From Cryptomeria japonica (lineage: Eukaryota; Streptophyta; Pinopsida; Cupressales; Cupressaceae), in assembly GCF_030272615.1 (NCBI RefSeq), contig NC_081414.1, positions 815,256,569-815,320,568 of the forward strand: a stretch of DNA of 64,000 nucleotides. Direction: 5' to 3'. Below, in pieces: positions 54,957 to 64,000 of this stretch (within the stretch, counting starts at the first letter, position 1; each line of letters starts with the position of its first letter). The position numbers and the translations under genes were made by a program. The notes under the pieces were generated by a model. It searched no databases. It had not been told where the DNA came from and was given only the letters and a program-made list of their open reading frames with translations.

Positions 54957-56465
54957 TCATACTTCTGTCAAAGCAGTTGAACTTGCTACTGCTGCAGAAA
55001 CACCATGCTCCATTGATGTGCAGACAACAAGAGGAGTCTCTAATGTCAACATCTGAAAATTAAATAAAGTATATTGGTTAATCGCCAAAACTATCTATAT
55101 TATTTAATAACATTACAAATAAGTTGCTTACCTAGGTGAAAGATTGTTGATGAAATACACTGCAAGGTATTGATGTTGAAGCTCTAGCATCAAACTATTT
55201 GACATCCAAAATGAGTAATTAGAAAATCATTCACATAAGTTTCAACTATCTACATGTAATAATTATATTTCTTCACTCGTTGTATATCTATGGAGTCGAC
55301 GAAGTCATGAAAAAGGGTGTTGTAGGTATGTTGCTAGTATTGTGAACACTTTGACCCTGATTTTTTATCATGATAATTTACTAATTTAGATATATTCTCA
55401 AGTTTCCATATAAGATTTAATAAAAAGAATGCAATTAACTTGTAATGAAATTCACCTAGGTATCAATGCCAAATGTTTCATTCAGCAAGGATTTTTTCAT
55501 GACAATGTTCTCTGTAGCAACCTCCGCTTGTGCACATGCATTCTCAAAACTATTAGGATCATAAGTGCAAAGAGAACCACAAGATCAAAAAAAAAGAGCT
55601 GGAACTCAATGCCTAGAAGAATCACTATCATTACCATCATCACTCGCATCACTCTCGACTAGAGGCCTAGCATATTGTATAAGGGTATGAGTGAGTGAGC
55701 TAATGGAGTCTAGATTTTCAACCTCAATACTCCCCTTCACAATGGAAGGAATAATAACATGCTCCACCATAGGTCTAGCCAAGGGTCTTGGTGTGAGATT
55801 TGGGTCACGCTGTGCACCCTCTCTATCATGTGAGGAACCCCCACCTCTAACTTAGAAATCTAGAAAATCAAAATAGTTTGGGATCTCATTCAGGACAAAC
55901 TCACAGTACATTTTTCTCAAAAAGTATTAGGGTACCTCATGATTATTGCATGGGGGTTGATCAAATACCATCCACCACCTAACCCAAAAACTCTTCTTAA
56001 TCCCTTCATGATGACACCAATGAATAGGGAATCTCCTACATCCATGGTGTAAAGGTTGATTCATTCAGGGGTCAGTAAAAATAGCACACAAGTCAAATTT
56101 ATTAATTTTCTTTTTATTCACTATTGCATATGATAATTTGTCAGCATAAAATTTCTTTTGTTCTTCTTTCTTACTGGACCAAAAATTTATTTGCCCACTC
56201 ACAAATTATATGTGAGATACAATAGATTGCAAATATCTAGCAAGGTTTGTCCTATGGGAGTTTGTTCCAGTGGGATCTTTTAGCCTTGTGATTAAATCTT
56301 CAAGTTCTTTTTGGCTATTTTCTATTTGACCTAATAGGTTTTCTTGTGTACCTATGGGATGTCTAGGGATTGTAGGAGGTTCTTGATGTGCTTCTTCTTC
56401 AATATGGCCTTCAGGAGGAGGTGATTAAGTGTTTTCAACATTTTCTTGTCTAATCTCATTTCCTG
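54957..56465 (-). pseudogene. Minus-strand multi-exon gene of unknown function, decayed
   Basis: The minus strand from an acceptor (CATTACCAG, 56464) is readable for ~290 codons. The order is an E/P-rich start (H-I-E-E-E-A-H-Q-E-P-P), a helical E-N-S-Q-K-E-L-E-D-L-I, Y-A-D-K-L-S-Y-A-I-V, then C-R-R-F-P-I-H-W-C-H-H-E-G, F-W-V-R-W-W-M-V-F-D and M-Y-C-E-F-V-L-N-E-I-P-N-Y-F-D-F, then a low-complexity acidic D-A-S-D-D-G-N-D-S region. Five or so stops interrupt it. Further left an exon (54957-55055) after a TTTTCAG acceptor reads L-E-T-P-L-V-V-C-T-S-M-E-H-G and ends near a GTATGAG donor. No family is recognised. The location opposite the transposase-like gene suggests the second gene of a DNA transposon. 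Confidence 0.45.
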
Positions 56466-56828
56466 GTAATGAAAATAAATTTAAATCAATAAACCTAATT
56501 TAATTTTTAAATTAATAAAAAAATGACAATAAGAAAACAAAAAAACATTCCTCTCCAAGCTCTTTGAGCCCTTTAATGGCATGGCAGAATTTTTATGATA
56601 GATGGATAACTTAGCTCCCAATATCAAGCTTCTACAAAGGGTGAGCACAAGAAAATGACACCCTAAATCGCCAAAATGTGGGTTTGGGAATACAGAGTGC
56701 ATCCAAAATGTGGACTTGGTTTTTTTTAAGTTTTCAAAGGTTATAAGGCATGCACCTTATGACCATTTTTTTTTTAAGTGTGACACTCTTTTGGCACTAC
56801 AACTTTGTGCATATACCCTACTATATCT
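56466..56828. other. Junction region between the DNA-transposon-like block and gypsy H
   Basis: No gene. GCCAAAATGTGGGTTTGGG (56666) and TCCAAAATGTGGACTTGGT (56702) form a short direct repeat. CATTTTGGCGA on the minus strand resembles CATTTGGCGA at 41790, a possible but unproven terminal inverted repeat. Confidence 0.35.
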
Positions 56829-57550
56829 ATGGCAGGTGTTAATGATAAAAGGAATAAATCAATTGCTCCTCCTAATCAAAATCTTAAGATTTTCACTGAT
56901 CCCTTTCCATCTCATACCTCTAACATTATTGAAATTGTACCTAATTCTCTCACTTCTAAATAATTCACCTCTATGGCTCAAAACTTGGTTAATATGGTAG
57001 AAACAAAAGATATGCCTAAAGATCCTTCTATTGCATTTAACCCTAGTGAGACCATTAGAGCACCTGATATCCCTTTATACATATTGCAAAGGTTAATGAT
57101 ACCCCTTGCCATGGTGCCCTGATTGATTGCTCTTGCATGGTTAATGTCATAAATGAAGAGTATATTTTCACTTTATGATTGCATAAACCACTATATGATG
57201 CTTCTAATGTGGTTGCGAAGTTATTTGATAGCTTCTATGTCCTACCATTGGTTCTATCACCCTTCTTGTTGAGGCTCATGCTAAATCCATAGATGTTGAC
57301 TTTGTTATCATACCTTCTTCTAAGAAATTTAATATGAAGTTGGGCTATCCTTGGCTATATTCCATGAAGGCTATTGCTTCTTCAATCCACAAGTGTCTTA
57401 AATTTCCTCACAATGGAGAAATGAGAATTGTGAACCATAGCTTATTTAGTCCATCTAAAAGAAGCCCCTATGTTCATATTGATCTCTTTTGGCATAAAAC
57501 AATTTCAAACTCTTCCATCAAGGAGAAATGCTCTTTTTTAATCTTATAAA
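56829..57550 (+). pseudogene. Gypsy H short gag remnant and retropepsin-like domain
   Basis: An ATG at 56829 opens M-A-G-V-N-D-K-R for 45 codons to a TAA, continuing with M-A-Q-N-L-V-N-M-V. From ~57090 the text H-G-A-L-I-D-C-S-C-M-V-N-V-I shows a degenerate D-S/T-G site. After a frame break come V-D-F-V-I-I-P and, in 57334-57549, M-K-L-G-Y-P-W-L-Y-S-M-K-A-I-A-S-S, then C-L-K-F-P, the counterpart of L-L-G-R-P-W-L-H...C-L-K-F-P in plant gypsy proteases. Stops and frameshifts make it non-functional. Confidence 0.65.
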
Positions 57551-58440
57551 AAATGGAAGAATGATATGATTTTATCCTTAAGTCAACCTAGATCACCAGT
57601 ACTTGACATTCCTATTATTCTTCAAGATGAGGTTCTTCCCCTCATGGTTATAACTAATCTCCCTCCCAAGGAAGATTGTCCACCTACCCCTATGGATATG
57701 ACTTTACCTTCTCTTAAGGAGAATAACAATATTCTTCCTAAGGTTAGACCTATACCTCCTCCTCATGATGGACCTCGTCTCCTTCCTACACCTAATATCC
57801 CCTCTTTCTATGGCATAGTTCCACCTCCTTCCTCTAATTGAGAGAAGAGGCCCACTTCTCCTATTATTTAACCAAAAATACCTCAACCTAAATCTTCCAC
57901 TATCAAGGAGAGAAACATCCCTACTCGTTCCAATGTTCCTCCCCCTTCTCAGCCTTCCACTAAGACTCGAAATAATTTTTGTGTGAGAGAACATCAATGA
58001 AGACACTGTGTTTCAGCGTGTGAAGTTATCCCTCAAAATATTCAATCTCCTTAGACTCCAACAATTGAAATGATTCCCTTTTCTCCTAAGAAACATGTTC
58101 AACCTACATCTCCAAATCATAAGTTGCACAAAACATGTGATTGGTTTACTCCTATTCATGTTCTTGCTCCTCTTTCTCTAAAATTTGATGAAGGAATGGT
58201 GAAAATGTTATTCATAATGGCAATATAACTCCTAATGCTTTTGATAGTGAGTATGAGTATGTTGATGTGGACAAACATTTATCAGATGAGTTTTCACAAA
58301 TCCTAATCCTAGCCCCTAGAATCAAACAAAGTGACTTACAACATGAGCATATTCCTTGTTTGGATCTTGTGAAAGCTCCATTTTTTATGCTCAATATCGC
58401 TCCTCTGGCGTATTTCTCACCTTCCCGAAATAGTGATTAA
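57551..58440 (+). pseudogene. Gypsy H proline-rich region and acidic C-terminus
   Basis: Plus-strand frame 57566-57841 (and on to ~58005 after two stops) is very rich in Pro, Ser and Lys (P-P-P-H-D-G-P-R, P-P-P-S-Q-P-S). A second frame from ~58196 reads N-A-F-D-S-E-Y-E-Y-V-D-V-D-K, then I-P-C-L-D-L-V-K-A-P, to a TAA at 58438-58440. It matches no catalytic domain, and such spacers occur between protease and RT in plant gypsy elements. Here it is followed only by the LTR. Confidence 0.55.
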
Positions 58441-58445
58441 CAATA

Positions 58446-61367
58446 TCGGGAGTGGATGTTGTGATAGATTATCAATATTAGCACTATAGATCTTCTCTCT
58501 CTCCTTTTTTTCTCTTTTGTGACCATTCTTCTATGTGTATCCCTATTCTTCTATTATTCCCTTAATGTCTACTTGGGGATGATGTAAAGAATTAAGATAT
58601 TTTCTTGGTCTCTTTCATGTTGACTCTAAATACATCCTCTCTTCCATTTCTTCTAAGGTGGTGTCCTTCTTTGGGGAGTGAATATTATTATATGCACATG
58701 CATACATGATATGCATGAGTTATCATACAACATACTGATCTCAAGGAAAGCAACACTATCTCATGTTTTGTATTCATTATCCTTGGATTTATACCTCGAT
58801 TGGGGGCGAAATCCATGTGATAACATGCTCCCTCCTTCTTTTTCTATTGGGTGTATCCTACCTTAAAGTAATCACTCCCGATAAGGCACATGTGATCTCT
58901 TTAACATGGGCGCATACAATTTGCTCATACTTTCCTTCTTGTGATACTTAGAATTACTTAGTGAACTTTGTTTTCCTTTATCATCTTTGGTATCCTTTCT
59001 TTCATGAATCATAGTGAAGGGAACTTTGCTACTTGTAGTCATGGTTCTCCCCTTCTTCATCTTTCCTTTTAATCTATCAATCAAAGTCATAACATCCTAA
59101 GTCCCCCAAGGGTTTGGTGCATCTTTCCTCCTTGACATGGTAAAAGTGTTTCAATCTAATTTTCTTGTACTTTACCGGTAGTATTGGTGTATGCTTATAC
59201 TCCCACTAAAAGGAGGGCTAAATGTAGTGTCATAAATTGTGACCCTAGCAATTTTTTACTACATTACGCTCCTCATGCATGCGAGATCGAATCCTCTAGC
59301 CTAATCGATGAACAAAGATTGCTCAGCTTATGGAAACAACTTCTTCCTTGGCCTTTGCATCACCCCATCTGGACTCTACCCTAGATAAAGGGGTACGATA
59401 GTGGCATGGTACAACTGTCTCCTCTTGGATAGGGGCATGGTACCCTTTTGCTCACAGGACAGGGGTGTGGTGCCCCTGTCCTGGCCCTATTTTGGCGTAG
59501 GACCCTTCCTAGAGTATGCATTGTGGGTTCCACCTGAAGCGGGAAACTCCCCCAATGTTGGCCCATGATGAAATTCAAATCCACAAAACATGTATTTAAG
59601 GGGGCATTAACTCTCTCATTCGCATAAGTTTGATAAGTTAAAGTTGGATAAGATTAGAGTATGCACAAGCGATCAAGCATTCAAGAGCATTCAAGAATTC
59701 TTTTCTAGCATTGAGCATTCTCAACAATGATAACTTTAAGAAACCCCCCCTCAAAGAAAGATATAAAATATTGGCGAATTTTTATTTATTTTGGATAAAA
59801 ATAATAATTTTTATTAGCGAATCTTTCATTTTTTAAAAGAAAAATATTAATTTTATTAGCAAATTTTTTTACATCAAATTTTTTTGGTAGAAAATCTTGG
59901 TGAATCTTAGAAAATAACACTAGTATGCATTAATTACTATTACAAATAATTTCATTTAAAAAAATAAATTCTTATAGAAAAGTAGATGCTTAAGGTGGAA
60001 ATCATTAATGAGTTTAAAGGGTAAACAATACTTTATTTAGTTACAAGCATTAATTTGAATTAATCTAATAGCCCTCTTCGTATTTTGTCAGATAAAATGT
60101 ACTTCAAATTTGTAATACTCATGGGGTTCAAAATTATTTTTATACCATTGATTTCCATCGAGGCCAACAATTGAAAATAAACTCAACTCTCATGAGCATT
60201 ACAACTTGTAGGTACAATTTACCTCATGGAATGCAATGATGGTCATTAGATTATATTTTGAATCAGTGGTGGCAATTCAAGATTGGTGGAAGAACCCTAA
60301 AGTAACTAATAATTATGATGCATTATTGGCAAATTAATTTAATTTTTTACAATAAATAATAAAATTTTGGTGAATTTGATCCAACCATGTATCGAATATT
60401 TTGGCGAATCTTTGAGCTCAAAAATTTAATAAAATAAATTCTTTGGTGATATAAATAAGACTGAAATAAAATTTTGTAAAAATGTGGCGATTTAGGTTAC
60501 CTTAAAACTTGAACTATTAGCCAAATTTTGATTTCCAAATTTTTAAAAATAGCCAATTGGCGAATATTAGCCACTAAAAAAATTATTGATTCTCAAGTCT
60601 CCATTCAAGGCTAGGTGTTGCATTCAAGTCAAGGATTCAACCATTGAAGAGGAGATCGATTTTAGCATTCAATTCCACACAAATATTTCTACCAACATTG
60701 CTACCACAACCTCCCTTGAGGTGATTTACAATTCAGTCTTTGATTTACATCTACTTGCTAGTACTTCCTTTCATTACTTGGTTAATTCCAAAACTGGGGT
60801 TTGACCTAAAGGCAAACCCCCAATCCAAACCCATTTTCCTCTCTTTTCTGTGTATATTTTGTAGGTGCTCAACTGTACTTTCATATTTGGGCTTCATTTG
60901 TAGAGGCGAAAAACCCTTTTCGTTTCGCAGATTTTTCGGAGGACCGTGTACATTCCTGCCATGATCTAGACAACTTTTCTTGAAATTCATAGGGCAACTT
61001 TGTCTTGATATTTTACTACCAGATCTAGGTGCACAACTTCATCCCATTTTCCTATCTTAAGTTATAATCAAATCTTTGTCACTTTTGCACTACATAATTC
61101 AATCATTTCCTTTCCAAATCAAACAAGAAAGAGAGGATCAAACTAGCATTCCCAATTCATTCATAATTTAATCTACCATCTTTGTGTGGAGAGATTGAAT
61201 CTAGTGAATTATCCTCTCCTCTTTCTAATGTAATGGTGAGAAGTGTTTGGATGGTAATCGATAGCGAAACTCTCATCTCTCTTTGAGGGAAAGGGTAGTT
61301 TCCTTCTTGATTTATCATTCACCATTTTCACACCATTGCAATTAGAAATTTGGAGGAATTAATTATG
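58446..61367 (+). repeat. Probable 3' LTR of gypsy H, interrupted
   Basis: A purine tract ATCGGGAGTGGA (58445-58456) precedes TGTTGTGATAG (58457), the likely LTR start. A second candidate start follows ATTGGGGGCGAAA at 58800-58812. A TATA-like GTATTTAAGGGG lies at 59590-59601, followed by a CATTCAAG-rich leader, typical of gypsy R/U5. 59384-59480 repeats GGGGYATGGTACCC-like words. The other LTR is outside or lost, so limits are approximate. Confidence 0.45.
59725..60588. mobile_element. 864-bp non-autonomous DNA transposon with 8-bp target duplication
   Basis: Both sides show ATTCTCAA (59717-59724 and 60589-60596). The ends CAATGATAACTTTAAG and, inverted, CAATAATTTTTTTAGT agree at 10 of 16 positions, giving short imperfect terminal inverted repeats. 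An 8-bp duplication is the hAT-superfamily size. The body is strongly AT-rich, non-coding, and repeats TTGGCGAAT or TTRGYGAAT at 59771, 59813, 59866, 59897, 60368, 60401 and 60557. Removing it rejoins the CATTCAAG-rich LTR text naturally. Confidence 0.68.
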
Positions 61368-62579
61368 TGTTGCATTGATGTTTTTTCATTGATGGCAACA
61401 TCAGTTGTTTTGGTTGTTTACCAGTTTCCTGTTGGTTACGGTAGAGTGGTTGGATTACGATATTGATTTGGTATGCTTTGGTTTGTGAAATTGGTTTGGA
61501 TCTATCATTCATACTATTTAGATGTGTATCATGATCAGTTGGTTTAGGATTCTCAGGAGCTATCATTTGTTCTAGTAAGCCTTTTGGTCACCAGTAAGGG
61601 TTTTACAGACAAAGCTTTCTTGAGGATCATTTGATGTACATGATATTGGTGCTGGTGGAGCTTCTAGATGGCTTTCGGGATGTTGTTGGTTATCTTGTTT
61701 GTGTTCCTATTGATCGCTGGTGTTGCATTTGGTTTATCGCAACCTATTTTGGGTCTGGTGTTATCTAGGTTATGGAAAGGTTTATGTAACATTTTGGAGG
61801 ATGTTCCTAATGTGTTACCTGTGGGATTTAATGATTGGTTTACATTGTTTTCGGCCTAAGCCGACTTGGTTGATCATTGGATTGTGGATTTATGTTATGA
61901 ACCTATTGTATTATCTTTTAGGTGGCCAAAATAATTATTTAGGTCCTAGGTTGGTATAAATATGATGTAAGATATCTTTGTAGATCATGGACATATGGAA
62001 TTATGATTATCTAGGTGTGAATAATATTGTAATCATATTAAGAGGTTTTGGTCGATCATAGGTGATCGAATTGGGTTTATGTAGAGGTTTAAGACCTCTG
62101 ACATTGAGCTTAACCAAAATTGTACTCAGGCATAGGAGATGCTATCTTTGCAGTTCACTCTTCTTTCTAGAATGTAGTCTAGATTTATTTTGTAGTCAGT
62201 GAGGCTCATTTTTATGATGAGCAGTGTGCTCTAGGATGTTGGCCTTCCTACATGTGCAGGCCCCTCATTATTGTAATCACATACTTACTGTAGAAGTATT
62301 AGTTGACTGTGGGTAGGCTTCCCACCATGATTTTTCCGTTTACTAGGTTTTCCACGTACAAATCTTGGTGTGATGTGTTCTGGATGAATGGTAACTGTTC
62401 TGTGGTTTATGTTTATGTTTAATTTCTATATCAATTATTCCAGTATTTGGTTTATGCATTCCGATATTGAGTTTATGTGTTCCGGTAATAAGATTTTGAA
62501 TGCTTAAAGTTCTGTAATTTGGTGACAACTGACTCACCCCCCCTCTCACTTGTCCTCTAGTTATTTGAGTTGTCTAACA
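61368..62579 (+). repeat. Solo LTR of a copia element (plus orientation, 1212 bp)
   Basis: It begins TGTTGCATTGATG and ends TTGTCTAACA. The end region CTGACTCACCCCCCCT (62529-62544) is the sense-strand form of the G-run/TGAATCA block seen in all copia LTRs here, and a TATAAATATG box lies at 61957-61966. No primer site, polypurine tract or coding text adjoins it, so it is a recombination-derived solo LTR. The 5-bp flanks (TTATG, ATTTA) do not match, so one side may have been altered. Confidence 0.8.
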
Positions 62580-63093
62580 ATTTACAACCTCCCAATCTAT
62601 CTAACTATCTATTAAAGAAAATCATGTAATAATTTAAGGTTGTTTTATCGATGTGTCAGGTGATGTGTTACATATAGCTTCAAATAATTTATATCTTATT
62701 AAGATTGTTTAATTCTATTTTGCATTCAAAATATATTAGAAAAATATTGATAGGATTATTTAATATAATAGTAAAGAAATTATTTAATATAATAATAAAG
62801 GTGAAAATAATATATTTTAATAATGATTTTTAATGTTTCGTTATATTCATTGAAGAATTATTTTATTTTTTATAATTAATTTTAAATAATAAAATATATA
62901 TATCATATTTATAATAAAGAAATGGTTAGAAACTTTATAATTATAATAAATAAAAAAATTGCATCACTAATATAATAAATTTGATAATTTTATGAGTGAT
63001 AGTTTACAAAAAAAATTATTTTTCTCATGTAAGTAATATTTAATATAATTAATAGATAAAGTAGTAAAAGAAAATTATGATTATAATAATTAT
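62580..63093. other. AT-rich non-coding stretch
   Basis: Strongly A+T-rich with TAATAAT/AATATAAT runs, and no motif or frame. Nothing recognisable. Confidence 0.6.
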
Positions 63094-64000
63094 TGTAATA
63101 ACCCATGTTGATTTCCTATTTCATGAAATAACCCACCCAAATTGATTCAACAAAAATTGAGTATATTTTTTTTTTTTCATTATGTTTTATTCAATTGCAT
63201 ACTCTGGGCATCCATCCAATTAGGATTAGGCATTCATCCATTCGGGATGAGCTTCTAACCATACGGGTTAGGCAATTGTCCGTACGGGACGTAAATTTCC
63301 ATCTATCCAATACGGGATAGGCATCTACCCATACGGGGTAGGCATCTATCCAAATGGGATAGGAGATGCTCTAGCCAGAGACTTAGACTCATTAGGACCA
63401 TTCGGGTCCTGAGCCACTCACTAAGTACTACACTCTTCTAACAAGAATGCACCGAGGTCGCCATCCTTAGGAGTAATTAAAAATAATACAAGCTTGAATT
63501 CCGCCTCGGAATTTGGCTTAAAGCCTCGGGAAGTCAAGCGAATCCATACGGAATTCCTTCCGAGTATGCATTGAATCAAATTTGATTATCTTATCTTTCA
63601 ATTAGGATTCTTACTCAACCAAGCCTAGACCCCACCCACAAATGCCTGAGTACGAGGGACAACTCCGTCCCAAGACTGCCTACATACCCGCTTCGGTACG
63701 GGATCAAGGCGTAAAGTATGTAGTTCTATTTTCTAATCTATGGTTTGATGTAAATTGATTTGTGGGTACGCAACCCTTTCTAGGGTCAGTGTCCCAAACA
63801 GTTTCTCTGCGGTTGCTACCCACGATGGTAGCACTTAAGCGAAGGCTCAAGATGGCCTATTTCTTGTGGCCTAACAAAATATCTAGATCCTAATACTTAT
63901 CATGAGCGTCACCCAATTGCAAATCACCAATATCCCTTCGAGATGAATAAATAATAGAGAAGGTAAATTTCATGAGAGCTTTTAACTTGACCATCCCTAA
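63094..64000. other. Possible start of another LTR-type element, with ~22-bp repeats
   Basis: TGTAATAACCC at 63094 has the look of a gypsy LTR 5' end, but no partner is in the window. No open frame. GC content rises compared with the left side, with words such as CCATACGGG, CCTCGGGAAG and GGTACGGGATC. Identity unresolved. Confidence 0.25.
63206..63363. repeat. Seven degenerate ~22-bp tandem repeats
   Basis: Consensus GGCATCTATCCATACGGGATA, seen as CATCCATCCAATTAGGATTAGG, CATTCATCCATTCGGGATGAG, CTTCTAACCATACGGGTTAGG, a GTCCGTACGGGACG variant, then three cleaner copies from 63300 to 63363. Confidence 0.8.

Larger units (their letters stand above)
56829..61367 (+). mobile_element. Gypsy H: plus-strand, RT/integrase-less LTR element (3' part)
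   Basis: A protease-like domain and a proline-rich tail are followed directly by a purine tract and a ~2 kb LTR, which is itself interrupted by an 864-bp DNA transposon. No RT, RNase H or integrase lies between protease and LTR, so it is either a non-autonomous derivative or internally deleted. The 5' end is not visible, as it is lost at the boundary near 56.8 kb. The right end is cut by the solo copia LTR at 61368. Confidence 0.6.

Noticed and set aside
60586-61000. Plus-strand frames of 72-79 codons right of the MITE
   Set aside because: They lie within the LTR leader of gypsy H, overlap each other in different frames and show no motif.
61363-62584. Target duplication around the solo LTR
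   Set aside because: TTATG and ATTTA do not match, and shifting the ends by a base or two does not give a clean pair with TG...CA termini.
1-64000. tRNA, rRNA and microRNA-type hairpin genes
   Set aside because: Only tRNA-complementary primer sites were found. No cloverleaf with A/B boxes and no rRNA-like sequence was seen on reading; a tRNAscan-type search was not possible.

Overview
This window looks like gene-poor, transposon-packed nuclear DNA of a seed plant. A gymnosperm (conifer-type) genome is my best guess. The grounds are low GC, deeply nested Ty1/copia and Ty3/gypsy LTR retrotransposons with 1-1.5 kb LTRs, and a complete absence of recognisable host genes, tRNA or rRNA genes. The species is inferred only from this general style. 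Almost every coding region is decayed, mostly by C->T / G->A nonsense changes.

Layout, left to right. 1-3173: Copia A (minus strand), running off the left edge and inserted into Copia B (3174-~5795, minus). ~5796-15426: an unassigned plus-strand-looking segment, split by Copia E (5949-13748, minus), a structurally complete element with two ~1.54 kb LTRs and TTTTT target duplications. 15427-20022: element F (minus), a pol-less LTR element with a coiled-coil gag carrying five CCHC knuckles and a second unrecognised ORF; its 5' LTR interrupts the integrase of gypsy G. 20023-36268: gypsy G (minus, Tat-like: gag, protease, G-patch, RT, two RNase H domains, integrase), split by nested Copia D (23065-29557, minus, both LTRs, near-perfect target duplication). 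Gypsy G is itself inserted in the 3' untranslated part of Copia C (36269-41546, minus).

41547-~56700: a different territory. A plus-strand, intron-containing DNA-transposase-like pseudogene (42480-45596) faces a minus-strand, intron-containing unknown gene (fragments 52940-53230 and 54957-56465). Between them lies a tandem array of 18 copies of a ~359-bp unit (45846-52260), each unit derived from one carrying the same ~90-codon open frame, plus a smaller ~108-bp tandem repeat. All of this could be one ~15 kb DNA transposon, but I could not prove its ends.

~56800-61367: gypsy H (plus), with a retropepsin-like domain, a proline-rich tail and a long LTR directly after it, and no RT or integrase. 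Its LTR holds an 864-bp non-autonomous DNA transposon with a perfect 8-bp target duplication. 61368-62579: a solo copia LTR (plus). 62580-63093: AT-rich filler. 63094-64000: start of an unidentified, possibly LTR-type sequence with seven degenerate ~22-bp repeats.

The working relationships are parasitic. Copias A, C and D are one family (initiator-tRNA-Met primer site, shared gag start). Copia E is a second family. Element F shares the copia primer site and the LTR G-tract, so it may depend on copia enzymes. The most interesting candidates are element F, the satellite/convergent-gene DNA transposon, and the CTCRTACGACA motif cluster in the leader of gypsy G.
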